A stretch of DNA of 64,000 bases from Lytechinus pictus. Lineage: Eukaryota > Echinodermata > Echinoidea > Temnopleuroida > Toxopneustidae. The translations under genes and the position numbers were made by a program. Positions 9,755 to 22,500 of this stretch are shown here, piece by piece. The notes under the pieces are model-generated. The model had not been told where the DNA came from, ran no database searches, and worked only from the letters and a program-made list of their open reading frames with translations. The stretch lies in contig NC_087246.1 in NCBI RefSeq assembly GCF_037042905.1, positions 36,140,001-36,204,000 of the forward strand, in the 5' to 3' direction. Position 1 is the stretch's first letter. Every line of letters begins with the position of its first letter.

Positions 9755-12700
9755 AAAATGTAGAGCAAATTGCGATGCGATACCAGGAAAATTATTCCCT
9801 GGTTTGCCTGTCTTATCTTAGACGTTTTAATAAAATAACAAAAACATCAGCCTATCTTTAAAATATTTGTTGATCTGATCTTTATAATATTTGTTGATCT
9901 GTGAACTTCTCCCTTTCATGTTTTCATGTAATGTGGTTAAAGGATTATGTACGGATTATATTGTTTAATGTTTATTTCCACTCTGAAATGATTGATTTAT
10001 GTGTTACTTCTAGAGTCATACTCATGTTTACATGTGCTGTCGAAGAAACTTCTCATTAATTCATTTTGTTGAAATATTCTTTATAAAGCCTATGCTTCAT
10101 ATTTATATTATTTAAAGAATTTATATACATTTCATTTTGTTACAATTTGATTTTTTTTCCATGTCTGTGTATGGTGCGTATGTAGTGTAAAGTTAATCAT
10201 TGTCTTTAAATGGTGCTGTACTGTTACATATACCTGTAGTGTAGCTTAATGATGACATTTTCCAATTGAGATGACTTATCAGGTGTTACACGAAACTTGC
10301 CTTCATTTGCAAATCAAGCGCAAGTCTTCTTGACTTGGAATAGAAAGTAAGTTTCTTGCAATGCCTCATTGGTGTCATGGGCAGCGTAGGTCTTCTCAAA
10401 CTTGAAAAGTGCACAAATTAGTTTCTTTTAAACAAAAGTGCTATATATACTCTCTTGGGCAAATTGATGCTTCTTCACCCTCATAGAGGTATCTCATCTA
10501 GGTGATGTATTATCTGTGGATCAAAAGAGCTGGCCATTGCACTTTACACATGATGTTGATTATTGTTATTGCTACAAATACAAAGCGGTCCCCATTGGTG
10601 TATGATTCATGTATGATCAAGTTTGTAGATTTTGGTCATCTGTTTTGGTGTTTTTTTATTTCTACAGATACATATTTCAGAAACTTTTATGTGGAAAATG
10701 TGCAATCATTTAATCAAAAGCCACATGAATCAGAAAAAAACACAACTTTGCGTGTATTTATCGTTCAGGAACCTAATCCTACTATTGGAAAAGATGAGAG
10801 TACACAGAGGGGAGGAGATGATATGACTTAAGATAGTGAACATGTCTGGGCAGCAGGTGGCAGGTGTGTAAACCCTTTGTTTATCAAACTCTCTCAAGAG
10901 CTCTGAACTTTCAGGCTACTGGGGGCTGAATTGGACTGTGTAGTGTATCTCACTCAAACCCTGTTTAAAGGGCAAGTTGGTACTGGTATTTGACTTGTCT
11001 TAATGCCTACTTGTTGATTTACATGAAGTCTCCATAAGGGTCTTTGATTGTAGACTATTAATGGTAACACCCTTGACTGCACATTCTTGCCAGCGTGGTT
11101 AGGTTTTAAACAAAACAAAACCTCCAGGTTTTGTGTGTGGAAGGTGCTTTTTTCAAAAGTTACTGTAGTCTCAAAAAATCTTCGTCAGCGTGTGTGACTG
11201 GAACAGAGAGAGAGTAAAAAACTCACTTAAATGACAATCTACCATTCACACTAGAATCAAACTACCAAATATTTTTTTTTTTGTCTTACATAGTAATTTC
11301 TATATTTTTTACAACCCTACCTACTTATCTGGCCATCATTATCTGGATTTCTAGGGGTCAGAAAAGAGAACGGAAAGGGATATGTGTCTAGATTTTGTTG
11401 ACTGGTTTACTGTGGTTTCCGCACAATTTGATGTTAATGCAATTTAAAATAACTTGATTAGGGTCATGTTTTTTATAGGGTTTACGCTTGTTAAGGGGTA
11501 ACTTGTACACACAGATCATGGGAATACATGAATGTGATATTATTGGAAAAAATTAAGTTGTTTCATTTAAGGGTCTTTTAAAAAGCTGGTGGTTTTGCTG
11601 CTCGTTTATGTAGTCGAGTGGACTTTCGTACATTCACAACTCGATGTCTATGTATCTTTATTTGTATGGTTTCTTACATTTAACTTATTGCAGGGGTTTC
11701 ATTGCTCTTAGAGGTCATGGAATGCCATTTGTTCAGGTGAAATATGATGATTATAATTTTGTACATGTAATGTACTACTGTTATGTGACCTGTAAGCATA
11801 TTGGATGGGTATGAAAAAAAAGACTGTTTTTGTTAACCAGATTGTATGTAACATTCCTTCTGAAAAAAAATATCAGTTTCAATATGAAAAATGAATGCCA
11901 TCTGTGAGTGTGTGTGTATTTTATGTTGGATGCATTATATTGTTGTTCTTGTACAGGAATGCAAGCATTATGTATTTCATTTGCAATATAATCTGCACAG
12001 ATATTTAATTACTGTTTGTAAGATTCCATGTACAGTTAACTGTATTACTATGAATATGATACTGTTTCGTAAGAATAAACGTATGTCGGGTTTAAGAGAA
12101 CTCTGATCATTATCACATACAGAGGCTGTTTACAGACAGTTATGTATTTTTTTACGTTTCATGTTTCATTCATTTCAATTTAGAAAACAGTCTTTTTAAT
12201 TGTATTCTGGGATTATCTTTAAACAACATACCAGTTGACCCAAAACGGGTTACATCCTAATAATTGCAGAATCACTTCAAAGCTTATCCATCAACAGCAA
12301 ATTTATGTACATGATGTGAAGGAATCATTTGATATCTTTGTGAGATAAATCTGTAAATTCGCACGTGGATTGATTGGAAACATGTGGCAAAAATTGACTT
12401 GCAGGACAAAATAGAATTTCAAATATAAAGAAAAGAACTTGGGTCATTATCGGTATGAGTTTATTTTGAACCGATCACAAGTCTTTGTACGTTTGGGCCA
12501 AGGTAGTATTAGTCTGCAGTAAAATTTATAAGATATGGAGCAAAGGATTAAACTAGACTTCTGAAGTAGGACAGAAATTAAAATTTGTATAATCATAATG
12601 GGAAATTTGATTTAGAGTTTCTTGTACTAGTACCTCCACTTTCTACCAATGTGGGGCCTGTTTCAAATCAGAAACTTTTTTCATTGTTTCAACCATGATG

Positions 12701-12986
12701 ACCTACATGTAGATTTCAGTTGGCTGCATAAGCCCTGTGACCATGTTAGTTGCCATATTGGCAAAGTTATTATTTTTATGAAATGGATCCAAGATTGGTG
12801 GGAATCCTTATAAAACCTGGGGGCCCCTCCAAAAAAAAGGGGGAAAAGAAAATGAAACAAAAGAATGAAATACATGCATTGCCTGTTTAGTATTATTAAG
12901 GAATGAAGACAGCATTTTGGGGTCTTCTTTGTATAACCCACAGTAAATAATTGGTTTGTGGAATACAAGAATACAAGAAAGACATT
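9755..12986. other. intergenic, no gene recognised
   Basis: This stretch contains only short ORFs (10502-10831, 11891-12106) with no recognisable family, and homopolymer runs. It may include distal TBC1D10 3' UTR. Confidence 0.4.
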
Positions 12987-13423
12987 TAATCGCTAGAGGG
13001 TATTCATTTGTCTCGCAATCTACTATGGTCAACAAGGAAATTCGTGATCACTCTCGCAAAAAGTGTTCACTGGCTTTCTAGGAAATTCGTGATCACTCTC
13101 GCAAAAAGTGTTCACTAGCTTACAAGTTCACGAGCTTTCGAGTGCCGCTGCAACTCTTTATCAAGTGACGAAAATTATCTGATGACGTACTCTATTTATA
13201 CTAATCTCCAGGACCGTACGCACGAACGCGAGAACAATAGGTCACTTGATAAAGAGTTGCAGCGGCACTCGAAAGTTCGTGAACTTGTAAGCTAGTGAAC
13301 ACTTTTTGCGAGAGTGATCACGAATTTCCTAGAAAGCCAGTGAACACTTTTTGCGAGAGTGATCACGAATTTCCTTGTTGACCATAGTAGATTGCGAGAC
13401 AAATGAATACCCTCTAGCGATTA
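12987..13423. repeat. near-perfect palindrome, 183-bp arms, 71-bp loop
   Basis: Arm 12987-13169 is the reverse complement of 13241-13423 with a single mismatch found by eye (CACGAGC versus CACGAAC). Each arm itself contains two 45-bp direct repeats beginning AGGAAATTCGTGATCACTC (13035 and 13080 in the left arm). AAGAAAGACATTT flanks the structure at about 12975 and about 13460. It could be a foldback transposon; if transcribed it would form a long dsRNA hairpin. Confidence 0.95.
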
Positions 13424-14545
13424 TTTCAATCCGCAATAATGAACCTATTTAGTATTAGTAAGAAAGACATTTGTTTATATTCTCCTAGCATTGATGAAGT
13501 TCACACAAGGTCGACTTAGATCACACTTTTATGGAGTGCCAGTTGCCAATTTTTAGCCAAAAATATTTCATTACTGCATAAAAAAATTTCCCTCTTCCAA
13601 AAAAATAGAGAATAAAAGAAATAAAGGAAGATATAAAGAATGAATTTCCCCCGAATAAGAAGTAAATGATGTGTACAGTATTCAATGGTTCTTTTTTTAA
13701 TGAACATGAAGAAGTTGAAACCTAGCATTCCATACAAGTGTGGACTAATCTTGGAACTTGCTCTCTGTTATGTGCAGAGGAACATTTCATGAGTTGCGCT
13801 GGTGATTTTCATGGACTAATTTGCTCTTGGTTATAAGATGCACCTGTTTTTTGGAGCATAAAACATCTGTCAATGAAAAACACTGACAAGTCTATGTACA
13901 TGTAAATTCAAAGGGAATGGAGAATGTGCACACACTGTATGCATGCAACAGTAATCTGTAAGCACTTTCAAAGATATTTTAAATATCTCCATTAGTATTT
14001 CATATTTTGAAATACAATTAAACGAAGTGCATTGAATGGCCTGTATTCAGGTATCTTAAAAAAATACCTGGCACTAAGAATGTCTGTTATCGGTCTTATT
14101 GACCAATTTTGTGTTTGTGTATGTTGCCATGAAATACATGTTGAATGATTATATGCATTTTATGATTTGAATGGCTTCATAGTGTAATTTTGTGTATAAA
14201 GAAGTCAATGCAGCAATACATCTCGGAATGATTTCTTGGACATTTGTACAAATAAAATTTTTAATTGTGATTTGCATAAATTTGATTTAATATTCATATG
14301 AGATGAAGGAAAAAAATGTACATTAAAGATATAAGGATATTATGATGAATAGATCTGTCTGAAATTTTATCATTTATGTATTGTGTTTATTAGTTTAAGA
14401 TATTCATTTATGTAACATAGGTTATGTAGATTTGAATCAGCGATAGGGCAATACGCCACCATATAAGATCGTAATGTTTGCTTGATGTACGCGCTAGTGT
14501 GTACGCTTCGATTTCATGAAGCACATGCTTGATGTATTTTTCTGC
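13424..14545. other. intergenic, nothing recognised
   Basis: AT-rich. The short ORF at 13516-13737 (minus) shows no family signature. Confidence 0.4.
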
Positions 14546-14818
14546 TGGGCCCCGTCTTACAAAGAGTTGCAATTGATCCAATCAATCGCAACTATGGAAA
14601 GCCAGCAAAGTCAACATATAAATGCATGTTTATTTTTTTTTAAATTCTAGATATGAATGTAATCCATAAATTCATTAATTTCTTGACAATTGGTGTGATC
14701 TCCTTTGTTTACAAAGGACATTTTGCAAATTTCCTGTAGAAAAAATTATGACACTGATGGATTTCCATAGGGTTGCGATTGATTGGATCAATCGTAACTT
14801 TTTGTAAGACGGGGCCCA
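14546..14818. mobile_element. MITE with TGGGCCCCGTCTTAC ends
   Basis: TGGGCCCCGTCTTACAAAG at the left is matched in inverse by GTAAGACGGGGCCCA at the right. The inverted repeat continues inward through GTTGCAATTGATCCAATCA. Total 273 bp. Confidence 0.85.
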
Positions 14819-15577
14819 GAGCTGCAGTGCAAGCATTGTAATTTTATCATATAGCTATGCAGACTCTGATGGCAAGTCTATAGACTGTATGATATAACAG
14901 ATATTGCCTGGACTATCTTTTTAATAAATAACATTTCAACTCCCCTCCGAAGCTATATTTTTCCCTATGGAGAATATTTTCCCTCGCGCTGCATGCTTCG
15001 GGCAAAGTAGAATTCCTTGGAAAAGCACAACTCTGTCATGGAAATGAAATGTTATATTCAAACTCTAGGTAGGCAATATCTGTATAAGAGATTGCATTTT
15101 GATTTTTTAATATCAAGAACTCTCCCTTGCTGTTTCACATCAATCTATCCTCATCTCTTTCTTTCACATGTTCTTTCCTCCAACTTTTAAAAATTAATTT
15201 ACCACCTTTTATTGATTTCCCCATTTAGATCCATACTCATTTTTTAAACAATTTTCTTTATAAATTCTCTATAAAATAACATCAAAACCAAAATATTTCT
15301 TCTTCCGCATACAAAAATACTCTTTTAATTGAAACAAACATAATAAGTCATATCAAATTATACTTTGGATTTACATAAAAATCATAATTTTTCTAACAAT
15401 ATAACTATTTTTAGTACACAAGATCATAGACATACACTCTTGGGTTTGTGTGCTCTAAGTTAAAACAAACTCATATACTGGAACTCATTCAGACACAGCT
15501 CCACAACGATTAACATAAAGAAGCTCAAGCAACGTTCCATGTACATATTGTACAAGAGTGTCACTAAGACGAGCACA

Positions 15578-15832
15578 TAATACGCCCGCCTGTAACGTGG
15601 AAAATGGAGTTATTGGTCAAGCAAGAAAAGTGGAAGGTGGCGACTTCACCTTTGACCTTCTGACCTCAAAATCAATAGAATTGCTGGGATCTATGCTAGT
15701 AACATACACACCAAATTATATGAGCATAGGTTAAGTCAAACTGAAGTTATCGCGTTTACAAGGAAAAGTAAATGGACGGACAGACACCGAGTGTGATACC
15801 ATAATACGTCCCGTCTAGGACGGGCATATAAT
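15578..15832. repeat. dispersed MITE-like repeat
   Basis: TAATACGCCCG at the left and CGGGCATATA at the right are imperfect inverted ends. The interior reads GGTGGCGACTTCACCTTTGA and GGACGGACAGACACCGAG, which I remember as a dispersed motif in marine invertebrate genomes (memory, not a search). Confidence 0.45.
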
Positions 15833-16050
15833 AAAAAATTGGCAAGAGATTTTTCTCATTGCCTGATTACAAAGAGCTTGAACAATTGGGTTTTATAAAG
15901 AGCAAGCACCAAAAAAAAGTCACATTAAAAAAAAGAGTTTTGAGTCAAGTTACACATACAGATTAGCTCATGACATCTTGGTGAAATCATGTGATTCTGT
16001 CCATGCAACTGGGCTATTCTGAGAGTTGAAGTAATAAGGCACATTTATTA

Positions 16051-16135
16051 ATAATAATAATAATAAAATAATAATATTAATGGTGGCTACTTATATAGCG
16101 CACAGGTCCACATTTCGGTGCTCATGGCGCTTTAA
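16051..16135 (+). repeat. (AAT)n microsatellite and adjoining dispersed repeat
   Basis: An AATAATAAT run is followed by TGGTGGCTACTTATATAGCG and CATGGCGCT. That junction looks like the conserved edge of a dispersed element rather than unique DNA. Confidence 0.45.
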
Positions 16136-16274
16136 CATTAACATTTGTTGGCTATTGCTCTTGTAGTATCTGAGCACTAAGAATGGTGCTGAGCCTTGTT
16201 GTAATAAAAAATAAACTTCACATTCAGAGAGATGCTTGTTAATAAGAATTTACATTTGATTTCAACCTGAGTAG

Positions 16275-16365
16275 ACGCATCGTGGTCTGGTGGATTGTGG
16301 GTTCGAATCCCAGACATGGCGTATTTTCCCTCAGTAATAGGAATTTTACAGAAGAAATAAATTGC
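16275..16365 (+). repeat. tRNA-derived fragment (SINE remnant)
   Basis: GTGGTCTGGTGGATTGTGGG and GTTCGAATCCC resemble a shortened A box/B box pair of RNA polymerase III. The 3' side ends in AAATAAATTGC. It is too short for a tRNA. Confidence 0.35.
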
Positions 16366-18970
16366 TTAATATACACATTTACAAGATTTTATTTACCTGC
16401 AGATCGCAAGTTAGTTTGAGCATATGTTTTTGTTTTGTTTTTTTTGCATTGGAACATTGCGACACTGAAAACAATACTGGACAACCCCATCTTCTTTCAT
16501 GATTTTGTGAAAAGTAATATGGAAGACTTGAAGGTTTAAGCCTTTCAGACATACATGAAGATTTAAAAAAAATCCACCCCATTTATATCACAACTTAATC
16601 CAAACTTGCTAGGGTCCAAAGAAAAGTGTCATGCCAGATCGAATTCTTTCTCCCTAGTCACTGAACATGAAATATTAGTCAGTATTGAGGGTGGAAAATT
16701 GATTGCCATAACCCTAGTTACACCTGCAAACAAATTTTCATTCAAATTTGTCAACAAAAAAGAGTGTGCCGACCGACACTAATTCTCATACATTTTTTCC
16801 ACATAAAAAACAAATGAATACTGGCGGTAGAACATTGTCCACATTGTAACGAAAGGACACTTGTGCCCAAACAACCTTCGATCTCCATAATCGAACGATT
16901 TAGGAGCTCTTTCCCATCATGCCTAACACTAGATCTTTAAAAAGGAAAATAGACAAACAGACCCTATTTTCCCCCTCTTTCATACAGCAAGCAATGTTTT
17001 TTTAGCCTTAGCTGAAGAATGAATAGTATGTGAACATTGTCATCCATTCATATGGGGGGGGGGACAATATTATTATGGGGGACAATCTTATTCTGAAATC
17101 ATTCTAATACACAATCCGAAATATATAAAACATGAAGTCCTAAACTTCACAAAGCCTAAAATACATGTGTTCGTTCATCATGGACTAATGGATTTTACAA
17201 AACATGCATGCAGTCGATGTGTATACACAGTAAACTGATTCACATGTAAAGAATCATTTTGCCTATTGGCATAAATGTTATATGCATTTAAAATTCAACA
17301 TTTGGGAGCAATACCATAATCATTTTACATCTTTCTCTCCCTACCACTTCAAAAAAAAGTTGCATTGCTTTATTATTTACATGTAGTACTGTTTCTAAAA
17401 TGTGCACTGCTGCTAGATATAAATACATGTGACAAAACCTGTCTAATGATTACTCACATTTATACACAAGATACATCACAAAAGCCAGAAGGGTGTAAAC
17501 ACGTTGGCTACTAAACTATCTGATTGTTGGATGATAGCCACAGGAATCATAATTAAATCTCAGCCAGCGTTTCTTTCTTCCAAAATGTTTTTATTTGCTC
17601 AATCCATGTCGGGACATGCTAAATCTACACATGTAGATCTAGGTTGATGTTGAAATTCATGTTATTTAAAGATTTTTCTTGAAATCATTGCTCACTGCAG
17701 TTCCTCGAGTTTGACTTTGTAATAAAAAATATTTCAGTCAAATCAATAATCTGCAACAAACTTTGTCATATTACCACAGCAGAAGAATTTCCTCGCAATT
17801 GCAGTAATGAGCATTCCTTTGCTAAATTACATTTATTAATTTCATTTTCTAATCCGACATGCTATGAAAGAAAAAATTGCACTTAACACGATCATGAAAA
17901 CAAATTCTTCCAAATTTGAGAGAAAATATGATGAATTTGCATCAAGAAAACAGATTAATAAAAGTTTAATGCATCACCAACATACACACAGAGTGATTAC
18001 CTTCAATGAAATCACTCTTATGAGGGATTTTAAGAAACGTATACTGCACTGAAAAATATGGAAAATAAGGATTATTATTTCTATTTCTGCTCATATATGA
18101 ATGACATGTAATCTTAAGAATTATGGATTGTCAGATTGAAAGGGGAAAGAGTCAATAAAGTGTGACGCTGTACCTCATTAAATTAAATTTGCAATTAGGG
18201 AAATAAACTTGTCATACCCCACAAAAGTAGGACAAATGGATTCTAATTGCTAATGTTTGGTTCACAGCTCTCCTGGGTGACAATGAGCCCGAGGTGTGTT
18301 CGTGACGGACAGCACTTTTTTCTTGCCTCACATCCCATTGAATTTGTATACATACATCAGTACCTTGTTCCATCTGTGAACAAGCCTATAAAGACTGTTC
18401 CATGAAATTTTCTCTAGCGACAATTGCTCCGATCGAAAATCTGCACGTTAAGACAAACCCCTAAAAACTAACCTCAAAAACTAAAACCCTAATCCTTATC
18501 TTCACATTATTCTGAACAAAAAACTCTATCACAATCCTAACTCCAACCCTTTGCCCTTAGACCAGAGCAAATTTTGCAGTATCATATGCCGTATCACTGT
18601 AAAGACAGCTGATAATTTCTCACTTATCCCGTAATTCATTCCTCGAAAATTGCAAATTGTAAATGAAAAGTGTTAGCTTAATAGCAACAGTCAACAGCCC
18701 TTCTGGTTCTCAGTGAATTGCATTCTCAGCTGCAGGTGACTTCTCCGTTCCCATCAAGAAGCTTTATATAACAATGTGAAGAAATCCACAGGACTGGAGA
18801 AAAAAGGGGAAAAGTATATGTTTAGATTACTAAAGTTCTCCTGATGTATCTTCATGTTGAAGAAGAAACAATCGCTACTTTACTTGCTCAACATATTAGA
18901 TCTGTCTTTTCATAATTTCATCCACTATTTTAAAGTTTAATTCTACAAATCCAAACTCTCAATCCCAGAC
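16366..18970. other. no gene recognised downstream of RPAIN
   Basis: AT-rich. The ORFs at 16379-16582 (minus) and 17864-18052 (plus) carry no recognisable motif. It could hold RPAIN 3' UTR or an unrecognised final exon. Confidence 0.35.
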
Positions 18971-19535
18971 TGATCAATTAGGAACATTAAATCAAGCTGG
19001 ACTGTATTGTCCCCAAGGATCATTAATAGCACCTATTCTTTTGAACATACATCACCTCATATATTATGATAAGGATTAAGGATGTGTAGTCCATCACAAG
19101 TCCCCAATATTTCACTGATAAGTCAGGTACGTCAAGTCAAGCTGGTCTGTGCAGTCCATCAAGTATCTCTAAGAGCAGTATACATTTTTTTTCTCAGATT
19201 AGTCTCTCTTCATATGACATGACAAGGTTGTAAAGTCCCCCAAAATTCTTCAAATTTTACACTGATTAGTCAAGTCAAGCTGGTCTGTGCAGTCCACCAA
19301 GGATCTCTAAGAGAAGCACACATATTTTTTCTAAGAACACAAACTCTCTTCATATGACATCGCAAGGTTGGAAAGTCTCTCAAAATTTTTAAATTTTACA
19401 CTGATTAGTCAAGTGAAGCTGGTCTGTGTGGTCCCCCAAGGCTCTTTCATTGCACCGTTTTTTTTCTTCTGAGAACACAAGCTCACCTCACAAGACATGA
19501 CAAGGTTGTGTAATCCTTCAAGGTCCATCAGAGCA
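18971..19535 (-). repeat. four degenerate tandem units that include the RPAIN exon 6 edge
   Basis: Units of about 130-147 bp begin near 18971, 19115, 19263 and 19402 (TGATTAGTCAAG...AAGCTGGTCTGTG). Each contains a relative of CACAAGACATGACAAGGTTG. In the last unit that segment is the RPAIN coding sequence NLVMSCE plus its GTGAGC donor. The other three are decayed partial copies of it. Confidence 0.8.
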
Positions 19536-22500
19536 AAGACCGGCGTTACTGGACAGAGGGCGCTGTGTTGACTGACACCTAGCTCCAGACTCTGCCCTAC
19601 GTTCTCTAGATTGAGACTGTCTTGCTATCAAAATAAATGTAAAAACAGGAAAAGAAGTTTAAAAATAAGGAGAGGACAGATTTATTAAAGGACAAGTCCA
19701 TCCCAACAAAAAGTTGATTTGAATAAGAGAAAAATCAAACAAGCATAACGCTGAAAATTTCATCAAAATTGGATGTAAAATAAGAAAGTTATGACATTTT
19801 AAAATTTCGCTTAATTTCACAAAAGTTATATGCACATCCTGGTCGGTATGCAAATGAGGAAACTGATGATGTCATCCACTTACTATTGTTTTCGTATTTA
19901 TTATATGAAATATTCTAATTTTCTCCTCATTGTCAAGTGAAACAGCGATTAATTCTTCCCTGAACATGTGGAATTAACATTGATTAATAAAATATGGTTC
20001 AGTCAAGTTGGTCCTCATTGTCAAATCTGTAAAAATGAAATAATGTATAATTCAAACAATAGAAAACAAAAGATATAGTGAGGGACATCATTGACTGTCT
20101 CATTTGCATGTCACTGAATTGCGCATTTCACTGTTTTGTGAAAACTAAGCGAAACTTTGAAATGTCATAACTTTCTTATTTTACATCTGATTTTGATGAA
20201 ATTTTCAGCGTTCTGCTAGTATAATTTATCTCTATTCATTCAAATCAACATTTTTCTGGGGTGGACTTGACCTTTAACTATTATAATTACAAGACCTACC
20301 TATCATTGTGCACAGCTTTAGTTTCCACAAGTGATGTTTCTCTTTTCATTTCACAAAAAGTCTTTCAACTTCAATTAAATATTTGTAATGTGATAATCTT
20401 GAGTACAATTTTCAAATTATTAAAGGAAGTCAGTTGAAGTTATGGTCCTGTCTTATGAAACTTGGTATCAACTTTACCTTTGCCATGAAAATGAACAACT
20501 GTAGCAACACACTGCTCAACAACAATCACTTCCAAGGATTCTACCTAACAGTGTGGATATCTAATGACTCGGTGCCCACCATACAGATAGTTCAACATTC
20601 ACATTGACCTTCACATGCATTACACATGTGTATTTTAACCCACGTATAGTAAAAGAGTAACCTGTAGGAAATCATTAAATTGTTTGAATGCTTAAATGAT
20701 TTATGGACAGTGACTTACAGCCGTGTCAATTCTTAACCCACAGGAACAAAATATGATGCCTTGGTTTATCAACAACCAGTTTCTGTAAGGAACAAGAGAA
20801 AAACAATGTCAATGAATAGTAATTATAAATCAAACATTGATAAAGAGAAACCAGCAATAAGGGCAGGTCGGTAAACCGGTGTGTTGGCTCAGTTGGTAGA
20901 GCGTCCGTCTCACAACCGGGAGGTCGGGGGTTCAACCCCGACCGCGTCAGACCAAAAGACGTTAAAAGATGGGAGTTGCTGCTACCCTGTTTGGCGTTCA
21001 ACGATTAAAGGGATAGAGCCTCGTCGATCTGGCGCTGCACAGTGGCTGCCGGGCCCACGATCAATTGGGCAAAGCAAATTTTCGGAGTATTTAATTTCAT
21101 GTCTATTTCGAACAATAAATTATGGATTTTCATGTAGTAGTATGGTAAGTGATGTTCACTGATGGTTTTCTAAGAAGTGATGGGTTTCTTAAGATATGAG
21201 CGGTCTCTACACAGTGATTGTGTGTCTCATGTCAGGTGTCGGTCTTGTCGGCAATGTCTTGTCATTCTGAAGCCAAGACATTGGAGAGTCACTGACAAAA
21301 GGCTCAATGTTGACGAGATTATCTCACTGTTTTTCTTCAATCTGGCAGTTTTAGATGTATTGAAACATGTCTTGGTCTCGAGACTCAGACATGTCTCTAG
21401 ACAATAATAGTGTGTCTTTTTCTTAGGGATCATTGTCCTGATCTTTGTCTCATATGTCTTGGACCCAACACTGATGTATCCGTAAGTCACAATCTCATCT
21501 CAAATAACTTGCACAATTTCAAAGGGCCAACAGTTGGCTGGGTTGACTTCAACCAAACCACAGGACAGTGAGCCATATGGGGGGGGGGGGGGGGTGGCAC
21601 AATTTAATTTGCATAGCAACTGATGTGAGTGTATCATCTTACACATCTAGACACCCCCACCCCCAATTCTTGCCATGACAAGAAATCTCTGCCTGTATCT
21701 ATCATATTTAAGTGAAGTTGTTAAGGATTCTATATTTCAAAGTTTTAAAGTTTTCAAAACATCACAAACCTTTGGCAGAGGGGGCAGACGACAGATCCTT
21801 CGGTAAAATGATCTACAGTAGCTTGTAACTGCTCTTCCTCCAGTCTCAAACTTGCTTCATACTCGGTTATCATGCTCATCTCTGAAAGAATAAATATAAT
21901 GGTCACCTCACACTGAATAGAAAACATTCCTTACTAGCAATTCATTGGGAAATCAGATACAGTGAAAAAATGCCTTTGTAATAAGATAAGAACTTTTTTT
22001 TATTAAAACAGACACACATCGTTACCAACAATGCTTATAGCATTTCCATTTATTTCTATTTACGATAAAATAGCGCAGTTGATTGAAAGCCTTGCTCAAG
22101 GACATACAGGTGGGTGCTGTGACCGGGATCGAACCCAAGACTTTCATGTGTCCAAGCAGTGCTTTAGACCATTCCGCAGCAGCACCTCCAGACAATGCAG
22201 CAGTCCCCCCCCCCCCCCACTTTTCTTTCTTTCTCTTGCTCTCTCTCTCTCTAACTTCACTTCATTAAGACTGGACAATTCTTACCTTCTTTTATGAGTT
22301 CTTCCTGAAGCTCCTCTCTCAAGTCTAGTTCTTCCTCTATGAGCTACACAATTTAGAATACAATACAAAGTTATATTGCAATATTACTGTAAATGTAGAT
22401 TAGAAATTTCAATTGCTTCCAAGTGGAATCATTTTTCTCTGAGCAATGATGTGCTTGCCCAGTACTGCAAAAACACTTTGTTGCCTTGCTGGCAGAGGGG

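Noticed and set aside
20880..20955. Functional tRNA gene
   Set aside because: A and B boxes are present, but the anticodon arm is irregular and the sequence runs into a SINE body.
22113..22186. Functional tRNA gene on the minus strand
   Set aside because: It has a good acceptor arm and B box, but a SINE tail follows and the same tail occurs at a second locus.
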